Assembly: GCF_900465355.1 (NCBI RefSeq)
Contig: NZ_LS483254.1
Coordinates: 310,001 to 374,000, forward strand
Reading direction: 5' to 3'
Length of the DNA: 64,000 nt
From: Candidatus Bipolaricaulis anaerobius
GTDB taxonomy: Bacteria > Bipolaricaulota > Bipolaricaulia > Bipolaricaulales > Bipolaricaulaceae
Shown: in pieces, positions 1-8,009 of the stretch
How the letters are laid out: each line of letters opens with the position of its first letter
How positions within the stretch are numbered: the stretch's first letter is position 1
Position numbers and translations under genes: made by a program
The notes under the pieces: model-generated
What the model saw: only the letters and a program-made list of their open reading frames with translations
Told to the model about the DNA's origin: nothing
Database searches by the model: none

Positions 1-321
1 CCCTTTCCCTTCCATCACCGGGAGCGCGGCGTGGGGGCCGATGTCGCCCAAGCCCAGCACCCGCGTGCCATCGGACACAACGGCGACCATGTTCCCCTTG
101 TTCGTGTACTCGAATACCTTCTCCGGGGCTTCGGCGATTTCGCGGCAGGGCTGGGCGACGCCGGGCGTGTACCAGATCGCGAAGTCGTCGTAGCCGGTGA
201 TGGCGCACTTCACGCCCAGTCCGACCTTGCCCCGGTAGAAGGCATGCCAGGCCGGGGCCTTCCTCCCCGGCTCCTTCGCCTTGGCGAGCAGTTCCTCGAC
301 GTTCGGCTTGTTTTCCTTCAT
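1..321 (-). CDS. NAD(P)-dependent malic enzyme, N-terminal part (runs off left edge)
   Basis: Reading leftward from an ATG at 321, the frame stays open for 107 codons to the window edge, so only the N-terminus is visible. It contains the malic enzyme signatures [20 protein letters not shown] and [18 protein letters not shown], the last being the start of the nucleotide-binding part. The family interconverts malate and pyruvate + CO2 with NAD(P). It is the last visible gene of the long minus-strand operon, 14 bp after the fumarase beta gene. That position fits supplying malate from pyruvate, or the reverse, next to fumarase. Whether a C-terminal phosphotransacetylase-like domain follows, as in some malic enzymes, cannot be seen. 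Confidence 0.9.
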   Translation of the reverse strand, partial: MKENKPNVEELLAKAKEPGRKAPAWHAFYRGKVGLGVKCAITGYDDFAIWYTPGVAQPCREIAEAPEKVFEYTNKGNMVAVVSDGTRVLGLGDIGPHAALPVMEGKG

Positions 322-335
322 TCCCCCTCCCTAAA

Positions 336-920
336 CTATGAGCGGATCCGGGCGCGAATCCCCTTCATGTTCGCCTCGACCTGGACCGCGAGGTCCTTGT
401 AGAGCGATTTGCCGTGGCTATCCATCGCCACGACGAGGGGCCCAAACCGCTCCACCTCCATGACCCAGATCGCCTCCGGCATCCCCAGTTCCTCGAGCCA
501 GTGGACAGCCGCCACCCGCTTCACAGCCTTCGCCGCCAACGCCCCCGCCCCGCCGGTGAAGTGGGTGTACACCGCCCCGACCTCGCCGAGGGCGGCGAGG
601 GTCTTGTCGCCCATCCCGCCCTTGCCGACGATGATCCGCGTCTTGAACTTGCGCAGGAAGTCGGCCTCGAAGAGCTCCATTCGGGCCGAGGTTGTGGGGC
701 CGGCGGCGAGGATCTGCCACCTTCCCTCCACCTTCTGGGCCACTGGGCCGCAGTGGAACAGGGCCAATCCCTCCACCGGAAGCGGGCTCCCCCGCTCGAG
801 CATCATCTTGTGGGCCTCGTCGCGGGCGGTGAACATCGTCCCCGAGACGTAGATCACGTCCCCGGCCCGGAGGGCACGGGCGTCCTTCTCCGAGATCGGC
901 GTTGTGAGCACGCGATCCAT
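336..920 (-). CDS. fumB: Class I fumarate hydratase, beta (C-terminal) subunit
   Basis: 194 aa. Two-subunit [4Fe-4S] fumarase/tartrate dehydratase C-terminal domain, which interconverts malate and fumarate with its partner. Visible family features are the start DRVLTTPIS, the GDVIYVSGTMFTARDEAHK segment, HCGPV, AAGPTTSARME and VGKGGMGDKT. The ATG at 920 has GGAGGTGG eight bases upstream and overlaps the stop of the alpha gene (ATGA), so the longer reading frame starting at 983 is not used. The symbol follows the two-subunit naming and does not refer to E. coli FumB. It sits between the alpha subunit and malic enzyme, which fits malate-to-fumarate flux. Confidence 0.93.
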   Translation of the reverse strand: MDRVLTTPISEKDARALRAGDVIYVSGTMFTARDEAHKMMLERGSPLPVEGLALFHCGPVAQKVEGRWQILAAGPTTSARMELFEADFLRKFKTRIIVGKGGMGDKTLAALGEVGAVYTHFTGGAGALAAKAVKRVAAVHWLEELGMPEAIWVMEVERFGPLVVAMDSHGKSLYKDLAVQVEANMKGIRARIRS

Positions 921-1771
921 CACGCCACCTCCATCCGTCCATCCGCGCGCACGCGCACGGTCGCGCGGCGGTGGGCCCAGCACTGGGTAACGATCCCCAC
1001 CGGCAACGACGCGGGATGCCGGTGGGCGTATTCGGCGTGCACCGCCAACACGGTCGTCTTCCCCCCGAGCCCCATCGGCCCCACGCCGGACGCGTTGATG
1101 AGGTCCTCCAGCTCAGCCTCGAGCGCGGCCACTTCCGGCTCGGGGTGCCGCTGCCCGAGGGGGCGCAGGAGGGCCGTCTTCCCCAGCTTCAGGGCAAGAT
1201 CAGCCCCGCCCCCGATCCCGACCCCGACCACGGTCGGCGGGCAGGGGAGGCCGCCGCAGCCCACCACATGCTCGACCACTGCCTCCTTGACCCCCTTCAG
1301 CCCGACGCCGGGGGCAAGCATCTTCAGGGCGCAGCAGTTCTCCGACCCCCCGCCCTTGGGGAGGATGTGGATCTCCGCTCCATCCCCGTCCGTCATCTCC
1401 CACGTCACGGCCGGGATGTAGCGGCCGGTGTTGTCACCGGGGTTCTTCCCGGTGAAGGGGTGGACCGTGTTGGGCCTGAGGGGAACCGCCTTCGTCGCCA
1501 GCCGCGCCGCCTCGGGGAGGGCGCCCACGAGGGCGGGGAGGTGGGGGAATCCCATCCCCAGTCTGACGAAGAACGTAATCGTCCCCGTATCTTGGCAGAT
1601 CGGGACCATGCCCTCCCGAGCGATCCGCACGTTCTCCAGGATCGCCTCCAGCTGCACCCGGGCCGGTCCTGCCTCCCGGTCGCGGGCCGCCTCAAGCGCC
1701 CGCACGACATCGGGCGGAAGGATCGTCGCCGCCTTGCCGATCGCCAGAGCTAGCTCGTTGCCGAAGTTCAC
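920..1771 (-). CDS. fumA: Class I fumarate hydratase, alpha (N-terminal) subunit
   Basis: 283 aa from a GTG start at 1771 that overlaps the korB stop (GTGA) and has a GGGAGGG ribosome site. It is the [4Fe-4S]-binding half of oxygen-sensitive class I fumarase. Cluster and active-site motifs are visible: CQDTGTITFFVRLG, NTGRYIPA, LPKGGGSENCCALKML, and CGGLPCPPTVVGVGIGG. With fumB it makes the heteromeric enzyme typical of anaerobes. A longer open frame extends upstream to 2473, but that part is an out-of-frame shadow of korB; the protein family begins near NFGNELALAIGKA. Co-transcription with kor and tfr genes suggests use in the reductive direction (malate to fumarate); the direction is inferred. 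Confidence 0.94.
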   Translation of the reverse strand: MNFGNELALAIGKAATILPPDVVRALEAARDREAGPARVQLEAILENVRIAREGMVPICQDTGTITFFVRLGMGFPHLPALVGALPEAARLATKAVPLRPNTVHPFTGKNPGDNTGRYIPAVTWEMTDGDGAEIHILPKGGGSENCCALKMLAPGVGLKGVKEAVVEHVVGCGGLPCPPTVVGVGIGGGADLALKLGKTALLRPLGQRHPEPEVAALEAELEDLINASGVGPMGLGGKTTVLAVHAEYAHRHPASLPVGIVTQCWAHRRATVRVRADGRMEVA

Positions 1772-2631
1772 TTGTTCCCTCCCATCTCCGCCACCTTCGC
1801 CGCGTACATCTCGTGGTAGGTCGGTTTGTCTACGTCGACGAATTTGCCGACGAGGAACGGCTTCCCAGATACGATCTCCGCCTCCTTGGGGTCCGCCCCG
1901 TGGCGGATCACAGCGTGGTCTGCGTAGTAGCGCAGCTCGTCCAGGCCCTCCCCGATCCGGTTGCGGCGGCCGTAGTTCGTCGGGCACGGGGAGATGACCT
2001 CCACAAACGTGAACCCCTCGTGGGCCATCGCCTCCACGAGCCCCTTCTGGAGGCGGCGGCCGTCGAGCGTCGTCCACCGCGCGACATAGCTCGCCCCGGC
2101 CGAGGCGGCGAGGTGAACGAGGTTGAACGGGTGCTCGAAGTTGCCGAACGGGGTCGTCGTGGTCTTCCCGTCGAGGGGGGTGGTGGGCCCGCACTGGCCG
2201 CCCGTCATCCCGTAGTTGAAGTTGTTCACGCACACCACGGTCAGGTCGAGGTTGCGCCGCGCCGCATGGATGAGGTGGTTCCCGCCGATCGCGAACAGGT
2301 CCCCGTCGCCGGAGATCACGGCCACGTGGAGTTTGGGGTTGGCGAGCTTGAGGCCGGTGGCGAACGGGATCGCCCGGCCGTGGGTGGTATGGTACGCGTC
2401 CAATTTGAGGTAGCCGGCGATGCGGCCGGTACAGCCGATCCCCGACACGACCGCGACCTCGTCGGGATCCCACCCCAGCTCATCGAGGGCGTAAAGGAAG
2501 TTCCCGAGAACCGTTCCCAATCCGCACCCGGAGCACCAGATGTGGGGGATACGGTCCGTGCGGAGGTACTTCTCCATCGGGTGCCGGGCCCCGGGGACGA
2601 TCTCGAAAGCGGGCTTCGTCTTCACCTGCAT
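1768..2631 (-). CDS. korB: 2-oxoglutarate:ferredoxin oxidoreductase, beta (TPP) subunit
   Basis: 287 aa; ATG at 2631 with GGAGGTGG upstream, overlapping the end of korA by 10 bp. The beta subunit binds thiamine diphosphate and a [4Fe-4S] cluster. CSGCG at residues 33-37, the TPP/Mg motif GDGDLFAIGGNH, VCVNNFNYGMTGGQ and the later cluster cysteine in GGQCGPTTP are all visible. The complex catalyses succinyl-CoA + CO2 + reduced ferredoxin to 2-oxoglutarate, or the reverse. Substrate preference is read from overall similarity to Kor/Oor proteins; other 2-oxoacid substrates cannot be excluded from sequence alone. Confidence 0.92.
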   Translation of the reverse strand: MQVKTKPAFEIVPGARHPMEKYLRTDRIPHIWCSGCGLGTVLGNFLYALDELGWDPDEVAVVSGIGCTGRIAGYLKLDAYHTTHGRAIPFATGLKLANPKLHVAVISGDGDLFAIGGNHLIHAARRNLDLTVVCVNNFNYGMTGGQCGPTTPLDGKTTTTPFGNFEHPFNLVHLAASAGASYVARWTTLDGRRLQKGLVEAMAHEGFTFVEVISPCPTNYGRRNRIGEGLDELRYYADHAVIRHGADPKEAEIVSGKPFLVGKFVDVDKPTYHEMYAAKVAEMGGNK

Positions 2632-3773
2632 CGTGCCACCTCCTTGATCCCGGCGAGGACCTCCTCGGGGGTGTGGATCCGCCCCCCAGCGTGGGACACG
2701 CCCGCGAGAGGGACCTTGCCCCGGGTCGCCCGCTCCACCTCGCGGCTCATTTGCCCCAGGTTCAGCTCCACGACCGCGATCCCCCTCACCTGATCCGCAA
2801 GGGCCCGCACCCGCTCGTCGGGGAACGGCCACGCCGTGATGAGGCGCAGCATCCCCGCCTTGATCCCCTGCTGACGGGCCTGGGCGAGGGCTCCGTAGGC
2901 AACGCGGGCGGAGATCCCGTAGGACACGACCGCGACCTCGGCATCGTCGAGGCCCACTTCCTCGTAGAGCGTGTACTCCTCCCGGTAGCGGAGGACCTTC
3001 TCTGCGAGCCGACGCACGAGCCTGTCGTGGGCCTCGGCGGACATGTCCGGGTACCCTCGCTCGTCGTGGGTGAGGCCGGTGACGTGGACCCGGTACCCCT
3101 CGCCCGCGCACGCCATCGGGGGGACGAGGTCGGGATCGGGCTGGTAGGGGATGAACTCCTCCGGCGGGACCTGGGGCCGCCGCCGGGGGGCCAGGGGGAC
3201 CTCGCCCGGGATCTCCACCCGCTCGTACATGTGCCCCACCACCTCGTCCGTCATGAGGAGCACCGGAACCCGGAACCGCTCGGAGAGGGCGAACGCGCGC
3301 ACCGTGAGATCGAACGCCTCCTGGGGGGAGGCAGGGACGAGGGCGATGATCTCGTAGTGGCCGTGGGAGCCCCACCGCGCCTGCATCATGTCCCCTTGGC
3401 CAACGGCGGTGGGGAGGCCGGTCGAGGGCGCACCGCGCTGAACATCCACCACCACGCACGGGGTTTCGGTCATGATCGCCAGGCCCAGGTTCTCCATCAT
3501 CAGCGAGAACCCGGGGCCGGAGGTGGCGGTCATCGCCTTGGCCCCGCCCCAAGCCGCTCCCACCACCGCCGCCATCGCCCCCAGCTCGTCCTCCATTTGG
3601 ATGAACGCCCCGCCCACCCGCGGCAGGCGCCACGACAGGCGCTCCGCGATCTCGGACTGCGGCGTGATCGGGTAGGCCGCGAAGAACCGACACCCGGCGG
3701 CGATCGCCCCTTCCGCGATCGCCTCGTCGCCGTTCATGAAGTGAATCCCGGACAGGGTGGCCTTAGGCGGCAT
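2622..3773 (-). CDS. korA: 2-oxoglutarate:ferredoxin oxidoreductase, alpha subunit
   Basis: 383 aa. N-terminal pyrimidine-binding domain with NGDEAIAEGAIAAGCRFFAAYPITPQSE and the MEDELGAMAAVVGAAWGGAKAMTATSGPGFSLMMENLG region, followed by the transketolase C-terminal-like domain II (VVSYGISARVAYGAL, then VVELNLGQM). This is the standard layout of KorA/OorA without a fused gamma domain. It overlaps korD by 11 bp upstream and korB by 10 bp downstream. The gamma subunit gene (korC) is separated and lies about 9 kb away at the head of the same operon. Confidence 0.93.
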   Translation of the reverse strand: MPPKATLSGIHFMNGDEAIAEGAIAAGCRFFAAYPITPQSEIAERLSWRLPRVGGAFIQMEDELGAMAAVVGAAWGGAKAMTATSGPGFSLMMENLGLAIMTETPCVVVDVQRGAPSTGLPTAVGQGDMMQARWGSHGHYEIIALVPASPQEAFDLTVRAFALSERFRVPVLLMTDEVVGHMYERVEIPGEVPLAPRRRPQVPPEEFIPYQPDPDLVPPMACAGEGYRVHVTGLTHDERGYPDMSAEAHDRLVRRLAEKVLRYREEYTLYEEVGLDDAEVAVVSYGISARVAYGALAQARQQGIKAGMLRLITAWPFPDERVRALADQVRGIAVVELNLGQMSREVERATRGKVPLAGVSHAGGRIHTPEEVLAGIKEVARCR

Positions 3774-4026
3774 CCTTTACCTCCGCAGTTTCTTTCTCCG
3801 TCCAGATGGCAAAATCAGGGCACACGAGCTCGCAGAACCCGCACATCACACACGCATCGGGGTCCACCACCTCTGGGGGATGGTACCCCTTGGCGTTGAA
3901 GTGTTCCGATTGGGCGAGGACCTTCCGCGGACAGTACTCGATGCAGAACCCGCACCCCTTGCAGATGTCGTCGAGGACGTAGACGTGTCCCTTCGGTACC
4001 TTCCACCGCTTCGCCCCCTGCGTCAT
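3763..4026 (-). CDS. korD: 2-oxoglutarate:ferredoxin oxidoreductase, delta (ferredoxin) subunit
   Basis: 87 aa polyferredoxin with two [4Fe-4S] motifs, CKGCGFCIEYCP and CVMCGFCELVCP. It passes electrons between the KorAB active site and soluble ferredoxin. The ATG at 4026 overlaps the tfrA stop (ATGA), so translation is coupled to the fumarate reductase-like gene, and its own end overlaps korA. Longer open frames through this segment are shadows. The delta subunit lies directly between tfrA and korA, as expected for a single kor transcription unit inserted after tfr. Confidence 0.92.
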   Translation of the reverse strand: MTQGAKRWKVPKGHVYVLDDICKGCGFCIEYCPRKVLAQSEHFNAKGYHPPEVVDPDACVMCGFCELVCPDFAIWTEKETAEVKDAA

Positions 4027-5678
4027 AGCAGGTCCACCATCCGCGACAGGGCCTTCTCGCCCCGGTACTCGGGGAGGAGCAGGGGCGCTTTCCGGTCCGC
4101 GGGGACGCCCGCCGACTGTAGTTGCTCCACGTACCGCCTGACGTGGGCGAGGGTAGGGGCGCCTAGGGTGGCTTTCTTGGCGTGCCCGGCGGCGGCGATC
4201 CCGGCCCTCCGGCCGAACACGTTGTAGTCGAGGAGCGAGTTCCCCATCAGCCGGTTCTTCCCGTGCACCCCGCCCTCGACCTCGCCCGCGGCAAATAGCC
4301 CGGGGATTCCCGTCCAACCGTGCTCGTCGATCACCACCCCCCCATTTTGATAGTGGAGGGTGGGGTAGACGAGGATCGGCTCCCGGGTCGGATCGATGTC
4401 GAACCGCACGTACATCCGGTGGATGGAGGACAGGGCCCGCTGGAACGTGCCCTTGCCGTGGATCATGTCCACCATCGGCGTGTCCAGCCACACCCCGACC
4501 ATCCCCGTGGGGGTGGGAACCCCCAGCCCGCGGCCGCCCTTCTCCGGGGAGGCGCACTCGCGGATGAACGCCGCCGACTCCACGTCGCGCGGCTCCAAGG
4601 GGTGGACGAACACCTCCCCCAGCCGGTTCAGGGGTAAGGCGTCCATCCCCCGCACCTTCTCCGTGATGAGGAGCCCGACGAGCTGCTCCGGGTAAGCAGC
4701 GCCGGTGGGATGGTACTGCACGGCGTCGAGGTCTCGGAGCTTCGCCCCCGCCCGGTAGGCGAGGACGAGCCCATCGGCGGTGGCACCGTAGTGGTTCGTG
4801 GTCGGGAACCCCTGGATGTGCAGCCGGCCCCAGCCGCCGGTGGCGAGGACGACCGCCTTCGCCCGCACCACGGTGTACTCGCTCGTCTCGAGGTTCCACA
4901 GGACGGCGCCCACGACCTGGCCCTGGCCATCGGTGAGGAGCTCCACCGCCGGGGAGAACTCGAGCACTGGGATGCCGCGGCTTCGCGCCTCATCCCGCAA
5001 CACGCGCATGATCTCGAGGCCCGTGTAGTCCTTCGCCGAGTGCATCCTCTTCCGGGACGTGCCCCCCCCGTGGATGGTGATCATCGTCCCGTCAGGCTCC
5101 TTGTCGTACATCACCCCAAGGTCTTCATGCCAGCGGATGACGCTCGGGGCATCCTCCACCAGGGCCCGTACGAGCTTGGGGTCGTTGGTGAAGTGCCCGC
5201 CCCCCAGGACGTCGAGGTAGTGGATCGCCGGCGAGTCGTTCGCCTTGTCCGCGGCCTGGATGCCGCCCTGGGCCATGATCGAGTTCGAGTCGCCGTGGCG
5301 GAGCTTGGTGGCGATGAGGATCCGCTCGGCGGGGATCCCGGACTGGTGAGCCCAGATCGCCGCCACCGTGCCCGCTCCCCCCCCGCCGATCACGAGGACG
5401 TCCACGTCGTGGTCCGGCTGCGAGACATCCACCGCCCGCGGGTCGAGGAGGGGGTACGCCTCGAGGAGGTCGGCGAGCTCATGGGGCACAGGTTCCCCCC
5501 ACGATGCCCCCACCTTGAGCTTGCGCTTCCCCTCTGGCCGGTAGTCGGGGTGAAACCCCTTGAGGAGGGCCTCCTGCTCTTGAAGCGTGAGCCGCGGGGG
5601 CTTCGTGGCCATCCGTGCTGGCCGCGTCGCCTCCACGCGCTCGATGGACTCTTGGATCTCTTTGGGATAGGTGGCCAC
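4023..5678 (-). CDS. tfrA: Fumarate reductase-like flavoprotein (TfrA / FrdA family)
   Basis: 551 aa FAD-dependent oxidoreductase 2 family. Residues 1-92 form an N-terminal extension seen in the soluble bacterial branch. The Rossmann motif VLVIGGGGAG is at about 94-103, followed by GDSNSIMAQGGI, RMHSAKDYTG, VVLATGGWG, DAVQYHPTG, and the FAD-closing motif IPGLFAAGEVEGGVHGKNRLMGNSLLDYNVFGRRAG. The C-terminal capping domain is short compared with SdhA/FrdA. With TfrB it should reduce fumarate to succinate, or oxidise succinate. No membrane anchor gene is nearby, so it is predicted to be cytoplasmic. The electron donor is inferred to be HdrB/HdrC from gene order; a thiol donor such as the methanogen CoM/CoB pair is not supported by anything here. 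Confidence 0.85.
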   Translation of the reverse strand: MATYPKEIQESIERVEATRPARMATKPPRLTLQEQEALLKGFHPDYRPEGKRKLKVGASWGEPVPHELADLLEAYPLLDPRAVDVSQPDHDVDVLVIGGGGAGTVAAIWAHQSGIPAERILIATKLRHGDSNSIMAQGGIQAADKANDSPAIHYLDVLGGGHFTNDPKLVRALVEDAPSVIRWHEDLGVMYDKEPDGTMITIHGGGTSRKRMHSAKDYTGLEIMRVLRDEARSRGIPVLEFSPAVELLTDGQGQVVGAVLWNLETSEYTVVRAKAVVLATGGWGRLHIQGFPTTNHYGATADGLVLAYRAGAKLRDLDAVQYHPTGAAYPEQLVGLLITEKVRGMDALPLNRLGEVFVHPLEPRDVESAAFIRECASPEKGGRGLGVPTPTGMVGVWLDTPMVDMIHGKGTFQRALSSIHRMYVRFDIDPTREPILVYPTLHYQNGGVVIDEHGWTGIPGLFAAGEVEGGVHGKNRLMGNSLLDYNVFGRRAGIAAAGHAKKATLGAPTLAHVRRYVEQLQSAGVPADRKAPLLLPEYRGEKALSRMVDLL

Positions 5679-5687
5679 GCCTCCTCC

Positions 5688-6359
5688 TTAACTCTCGATC
5701 TCGCGGGCCTTGTAGGCCGCGACGAGGGCGTCCCTGCCAAGCGACAGGAGGGCGTCGAGGTCGGACTTGAACACCCCGGCGGCGATCTCCTGGACACGTT
5801 TCTGGACGTGCAGCGCCCGTGGGGTGAGGTAGGCCCCGTTGAGCCTCCGGGCGAGCTGCCACACGTGGTGGTGGGAGATCTCGGCCGGGCAACGCATCGT
5901 GCACAACCCGCACGATACGCAGTCGAACGTGAACTCCGCCACCTGGGGGATGTCGCCGCGCAGGGCCGCCTGGACGGCGTCCATCACCTCCAGCTTCTGC
6001 GGGCAGGCCTTGGTGCACGTGTTGCAGGCCACACAGCGGGCGAGCTCGGGGAACAAGGCGAGGAGGGTCTCCCCGCGGGGCTGGAGGTCGGTCAGCTGGT
6101 ACGGCGGCCGCTCGGCGGGGGTGAAGGGGAGCTGGGCGATGTACATCCCGTCCTGAACCGGGGTCTGACAGGCGAGGTCGGCGTAGAGCCGGTAGTCGCC
6201 CCGCAGCCGGTACACCGTGGCGCACGCTCCGCAGTAGCCGCCCCGGCACCCGCACCCGCGGCCGAGGCGGTACCCGGCGTACTCCATCGCCTTCATGATC
6301 GTGAGGCCTTCCGGGACACGGTACCCCTTGCCCATGATGAACACCGTCACTTCATTCAT
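5688..6359 (-). CDS. tfrB: Fumarate reductase-like iron-sulfur protein (TfrB-like)
   Basis: 223 aa. Plant-type [2Fe-2S] cysteines at 38, 43, 46 and 64 (CRGGYCGAC then LAC), then two [4Fe-4S]-type motifs CVACNTCTKACP (109-120) and CVSCGLCTMRCP (147-158). It resembles the first half of archaeal TfrB. The CCG domain that TfrB carries at its C-terminus is absent here but is encoded separately by the adjacent hdrB, whose 3' end overlaps this gene's start. It therefore looks like the wiring subunit between HdrBC and the TfrA flavin. The ATG at 6359 overlaps hdrB by 8 bp. Confidence 0.85.
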   Translation of the reverse strand: MNEVTVFIMGKGYRVPEGLTIMKAMEYAGYRLGRGCGCRGGYCGACATVYRLRGDYRLYADLACQTPVQDGMYIAQLPFTPAERPPYQLTDLQPRGETLLALFPELARCVACNTCTKACPQKLEVMDAVQAALRGDIPQVAEFTFDCVSCGLCTMRCPAEISHHHVWQLARRLNGAYLTPRALHVQKRVQEIAAGVFKSDLDALLSLGRDALVAAYKAREIES

Positions 6360-7179
6360 CTCGCACCCCCAGAGGGAACAGGTTCGCCGGTTCGTCCGCC
6401 CCGAACGCCCACCCCAGCACCTGCCCGAGGTAGAGGACGGGGAGGGTCGGTGCCGCCGCGGGCCGGCGCTCGGCGAGGTTGAACTGGCACAGGGGGCAGG
6501 TCGTGACCACGAGGTCCGCCCCGCCGCCCCGCGCCGAGCGGAGGATCCTCCCCACCCTCTCGGTAACGATATCGGATCGGCCGACCGTGAGGTAGGCCCC
6601 GCAGCACTCCATGCGTTCCGGGAAGGGGACGGGCTCTCCGCCGAGGGCCTCCACGACGCGCTCCATGACCTCCGGCCGGTCCGGGTCGTCCACCGCGAAC
6701 TCCCGCGGCCGGAGGAGGACGCACCCGTAATACGTGGCGACCTTGAGCCCGTTCAGGCTTCGCTTGACCTGGGAGGCGAGCTTTTCGTACCCCACCTCGT
6801 CGCGGAGGAGGGGGAGGAGGTGGACGACCTCGATTCCGCCCCGGAAATCCTCCTCCGTATCCAGGAACGCGTTGATCCGCGCCAGTCGCTCTTCCTCGCG
6901 CACGAATTGGGATGAACGTTTGAGCGTTCCGTAGCACATCGCGCACAGGGTGAGCACCCGTTTCTCTCCCATCCCCTGGACGCGGATGAGGTTCCGCACC
7001 GGCCCCACGTGGCGCATGAGGTCGTCCTGGGCGAGGGAGTACACCGTGCCGCAGCAGTTCCAGCGCGGGATCTCCGCGACCTCGTACCCCAGCGCGGCCA
7101 GCGCGTGGAGCGTCCCCGCCTCGTCGGGGCGGGCCTGGTCCTTCATCGCACATCCCGGGAAATAGGCGAGCTTCTTCAT
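6352..7179 (-). CDS. hdrB: Heterodisulfide reductase-like subunit B (two CCG domains)
   Basis: 275 aa. Both cysteine-rich CCG motifs are complete: C10-x31-C42C43-x35-C79xxC82 and C153-x38-C192C193-x34-C228xxC231. In methanogen HdrB these ligate two noncubane [4Fe-4S] clusters that split CoM-S-S-CoB. A bacterium without those coenzymes would use another acceptor; the directly adjacent tfrBA genes suggest fumarate. The ATG at 7179 overlaps the hdrC stop (ATGA). It is predicted to be cytoplasmic with no signal or membrane helix. The function is secure at family level, but the physiological electron acceptor is inferred from context. Confidence 0.9.
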   Translation of the reverse strand: MKKLAYFPGCAMKDQARPDEAGTLHALAALGYEVAEIPRWNCCGTVYSLAQDDLMRHVGPVRNLIRVQGMGEKRVLTLCAMCYGTLKRSSQFVREEERLARINAFLDTEEDFRGGIEVVHLLPLLRDEVGYEKLASQVKRSLNGLKVATYYGCVLLRPREFAVDDPDRPEVMERVVEALGGEPVPFPERMECCGAYLTVGRSDIVTERVGRILRSARGGGADLVVTTCPLCQFNLAERRPAAAPTLPVLYLGQVLGWAFGADEPANLFPLGVRDE

Positions 7180-7571
7180 GGCGTGAGTTTCCTGTACGCG
7201 CCGACGAGGGCGATCTGGGGATAGGGCCGGTCCGGCACCACCGGCGCTGGGGTGATCCCCTTCCGCAGGGAGAGGAGGCGCAGCGCCTCCATCGTCTTGG
7301 CGATGTCCACGCCCTTCGGGCACCGCACCGCACATGCCAGGCACGAAGCGCACACCCACGGGGCGGAGAGACGGAGGGCCGCCTCGTCCCCGAGCTGAAC
7401 CAGGCGCAGGACCTGGTTCGGGAGCGCGTCCATGTGATCGGCGAACGGGCATCCCGCGGAGCACTTCCCGCACTGGTAGCAGGCGTAGGGGTTCTCCCCC
7501 GATAGTTCCTCCACCCGCCGCGAAAACGGCGCCTCCAACCGATCCCGCGATAGGTTCAGTTCGCTAGCCAT
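7176..7571 (-). CDS. hdrC: Heterodisulfide reductase-like subunit C
   Basis: 131 aa with two [4Fe-4S] motifs, C31/C34/C37/C41 (CYQCGKCSAGCP) and C74/C77/C80/C84 (CASCLACAVRCP). It transfers electrons from HdrA to the HdrB clusters. The ATG at 7571 has a GGAGGTGG ribosome site and overlaps the 3' end of the hydrogenase protease gene by 16 bp. It is unusual that hdrCB is separated from hdrA by the mvhDGA-protease block instead of lying next to it, although all genes are in one transcription unit. Confidence 0.9.
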   Translation of the reverse strand: MASELNLSRDRLEAPFSRRVEELSGENPYACYQCGKCSAGCPFADHMDALPNQVLRLVQLGDEAALRLSAPWVCASCLACAVRCPKGVDIAKTMEALRLLSLRKGITPAPVVPDRPYPQIALVGAYRKLTP

Positions 7572-8005
7572 CGCTCCACCTCCGCCACCGCCCGCGGCAC
7601 GGCCTGGGCCACCTGAGGGGAGAGCCCCCGCTGGAACGGGACCTTCTCCTCGACGCCGATCGCGAGGGCCCACGTCTCAGGGACGGGAAGGCCCACCGCC
7701 CGCAACGCGGCCAGCCCCTGCGCAAGGCCCAGACCGTGGAGCCAGGACCCGTGGTCCATCGTCCGTCCTCCGTCGTCCACCGAGAGCGGGATCAGGGCCA
7801 CCTCCCCCACGGGGAGGGCCGGGCAGGCATCCACGACGAGGGCCCGCTCGAACCCGACGAGGGACTGGGCGAGGGGGAGCCCCCCGCGGATCGCCTCCCA
7901 CACCTCGACCCCCGGCTGAGGGGGGACCCTCTCGACCACGGCCGGCCCCACGCCGTCGTCGGCGCGGTCCGGGTTCCCCAGCGCCACGATCACCTGGCGG
8001 CGCAC
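7556..8005 (-). CDS. [NiFe] hydrogenase maturation endopeptidase
   Basis: 149 aa from a GTG at 8005, 4 bp after the mvhA stop codon. It belongs to the HyaD/HycI/FrcD protease family, which removes the C-terminal peptide of the large subunit once Ni is inserted. Visible motifs are VALGNPDRADDGVGP (with the conserved Asp), VVDACPALP and a later His-containing HGLGL segment corresponding to metal-binding positions. No strong ribosome site precedes the GTG; translation is probably coupled to mvhA. The frame is open further upstream inside mvhA to 8098, but that part does not look like the family. Its natural substrate is almost certainly MvhA, encoded immediately upstream. Confidence 0.85.
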   Translation of the reverse strand: MRRQVIVALGNPDRADDGVGPAVVERVPPQPGVEVWEAIRGGLPLAQSLVGFERALVVDACPALPVGEVALIPLSVDDGGRTMDHGSWLHGLGLAQGLAALRAVGLPVPETWALAIGVEEKVPFQRGLSPQVAQAVPRAVAEVERWLAN

Positions 8006-8009
8006 GGCG

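Noticed and set aside
414-1421. Long plus-strand frame opposite fumAB
   Set aside because: Arg/Pro/Gly-rich shadow of two well-supported genes; no domain, no ribosome site. The same applies to most other antisense frames.
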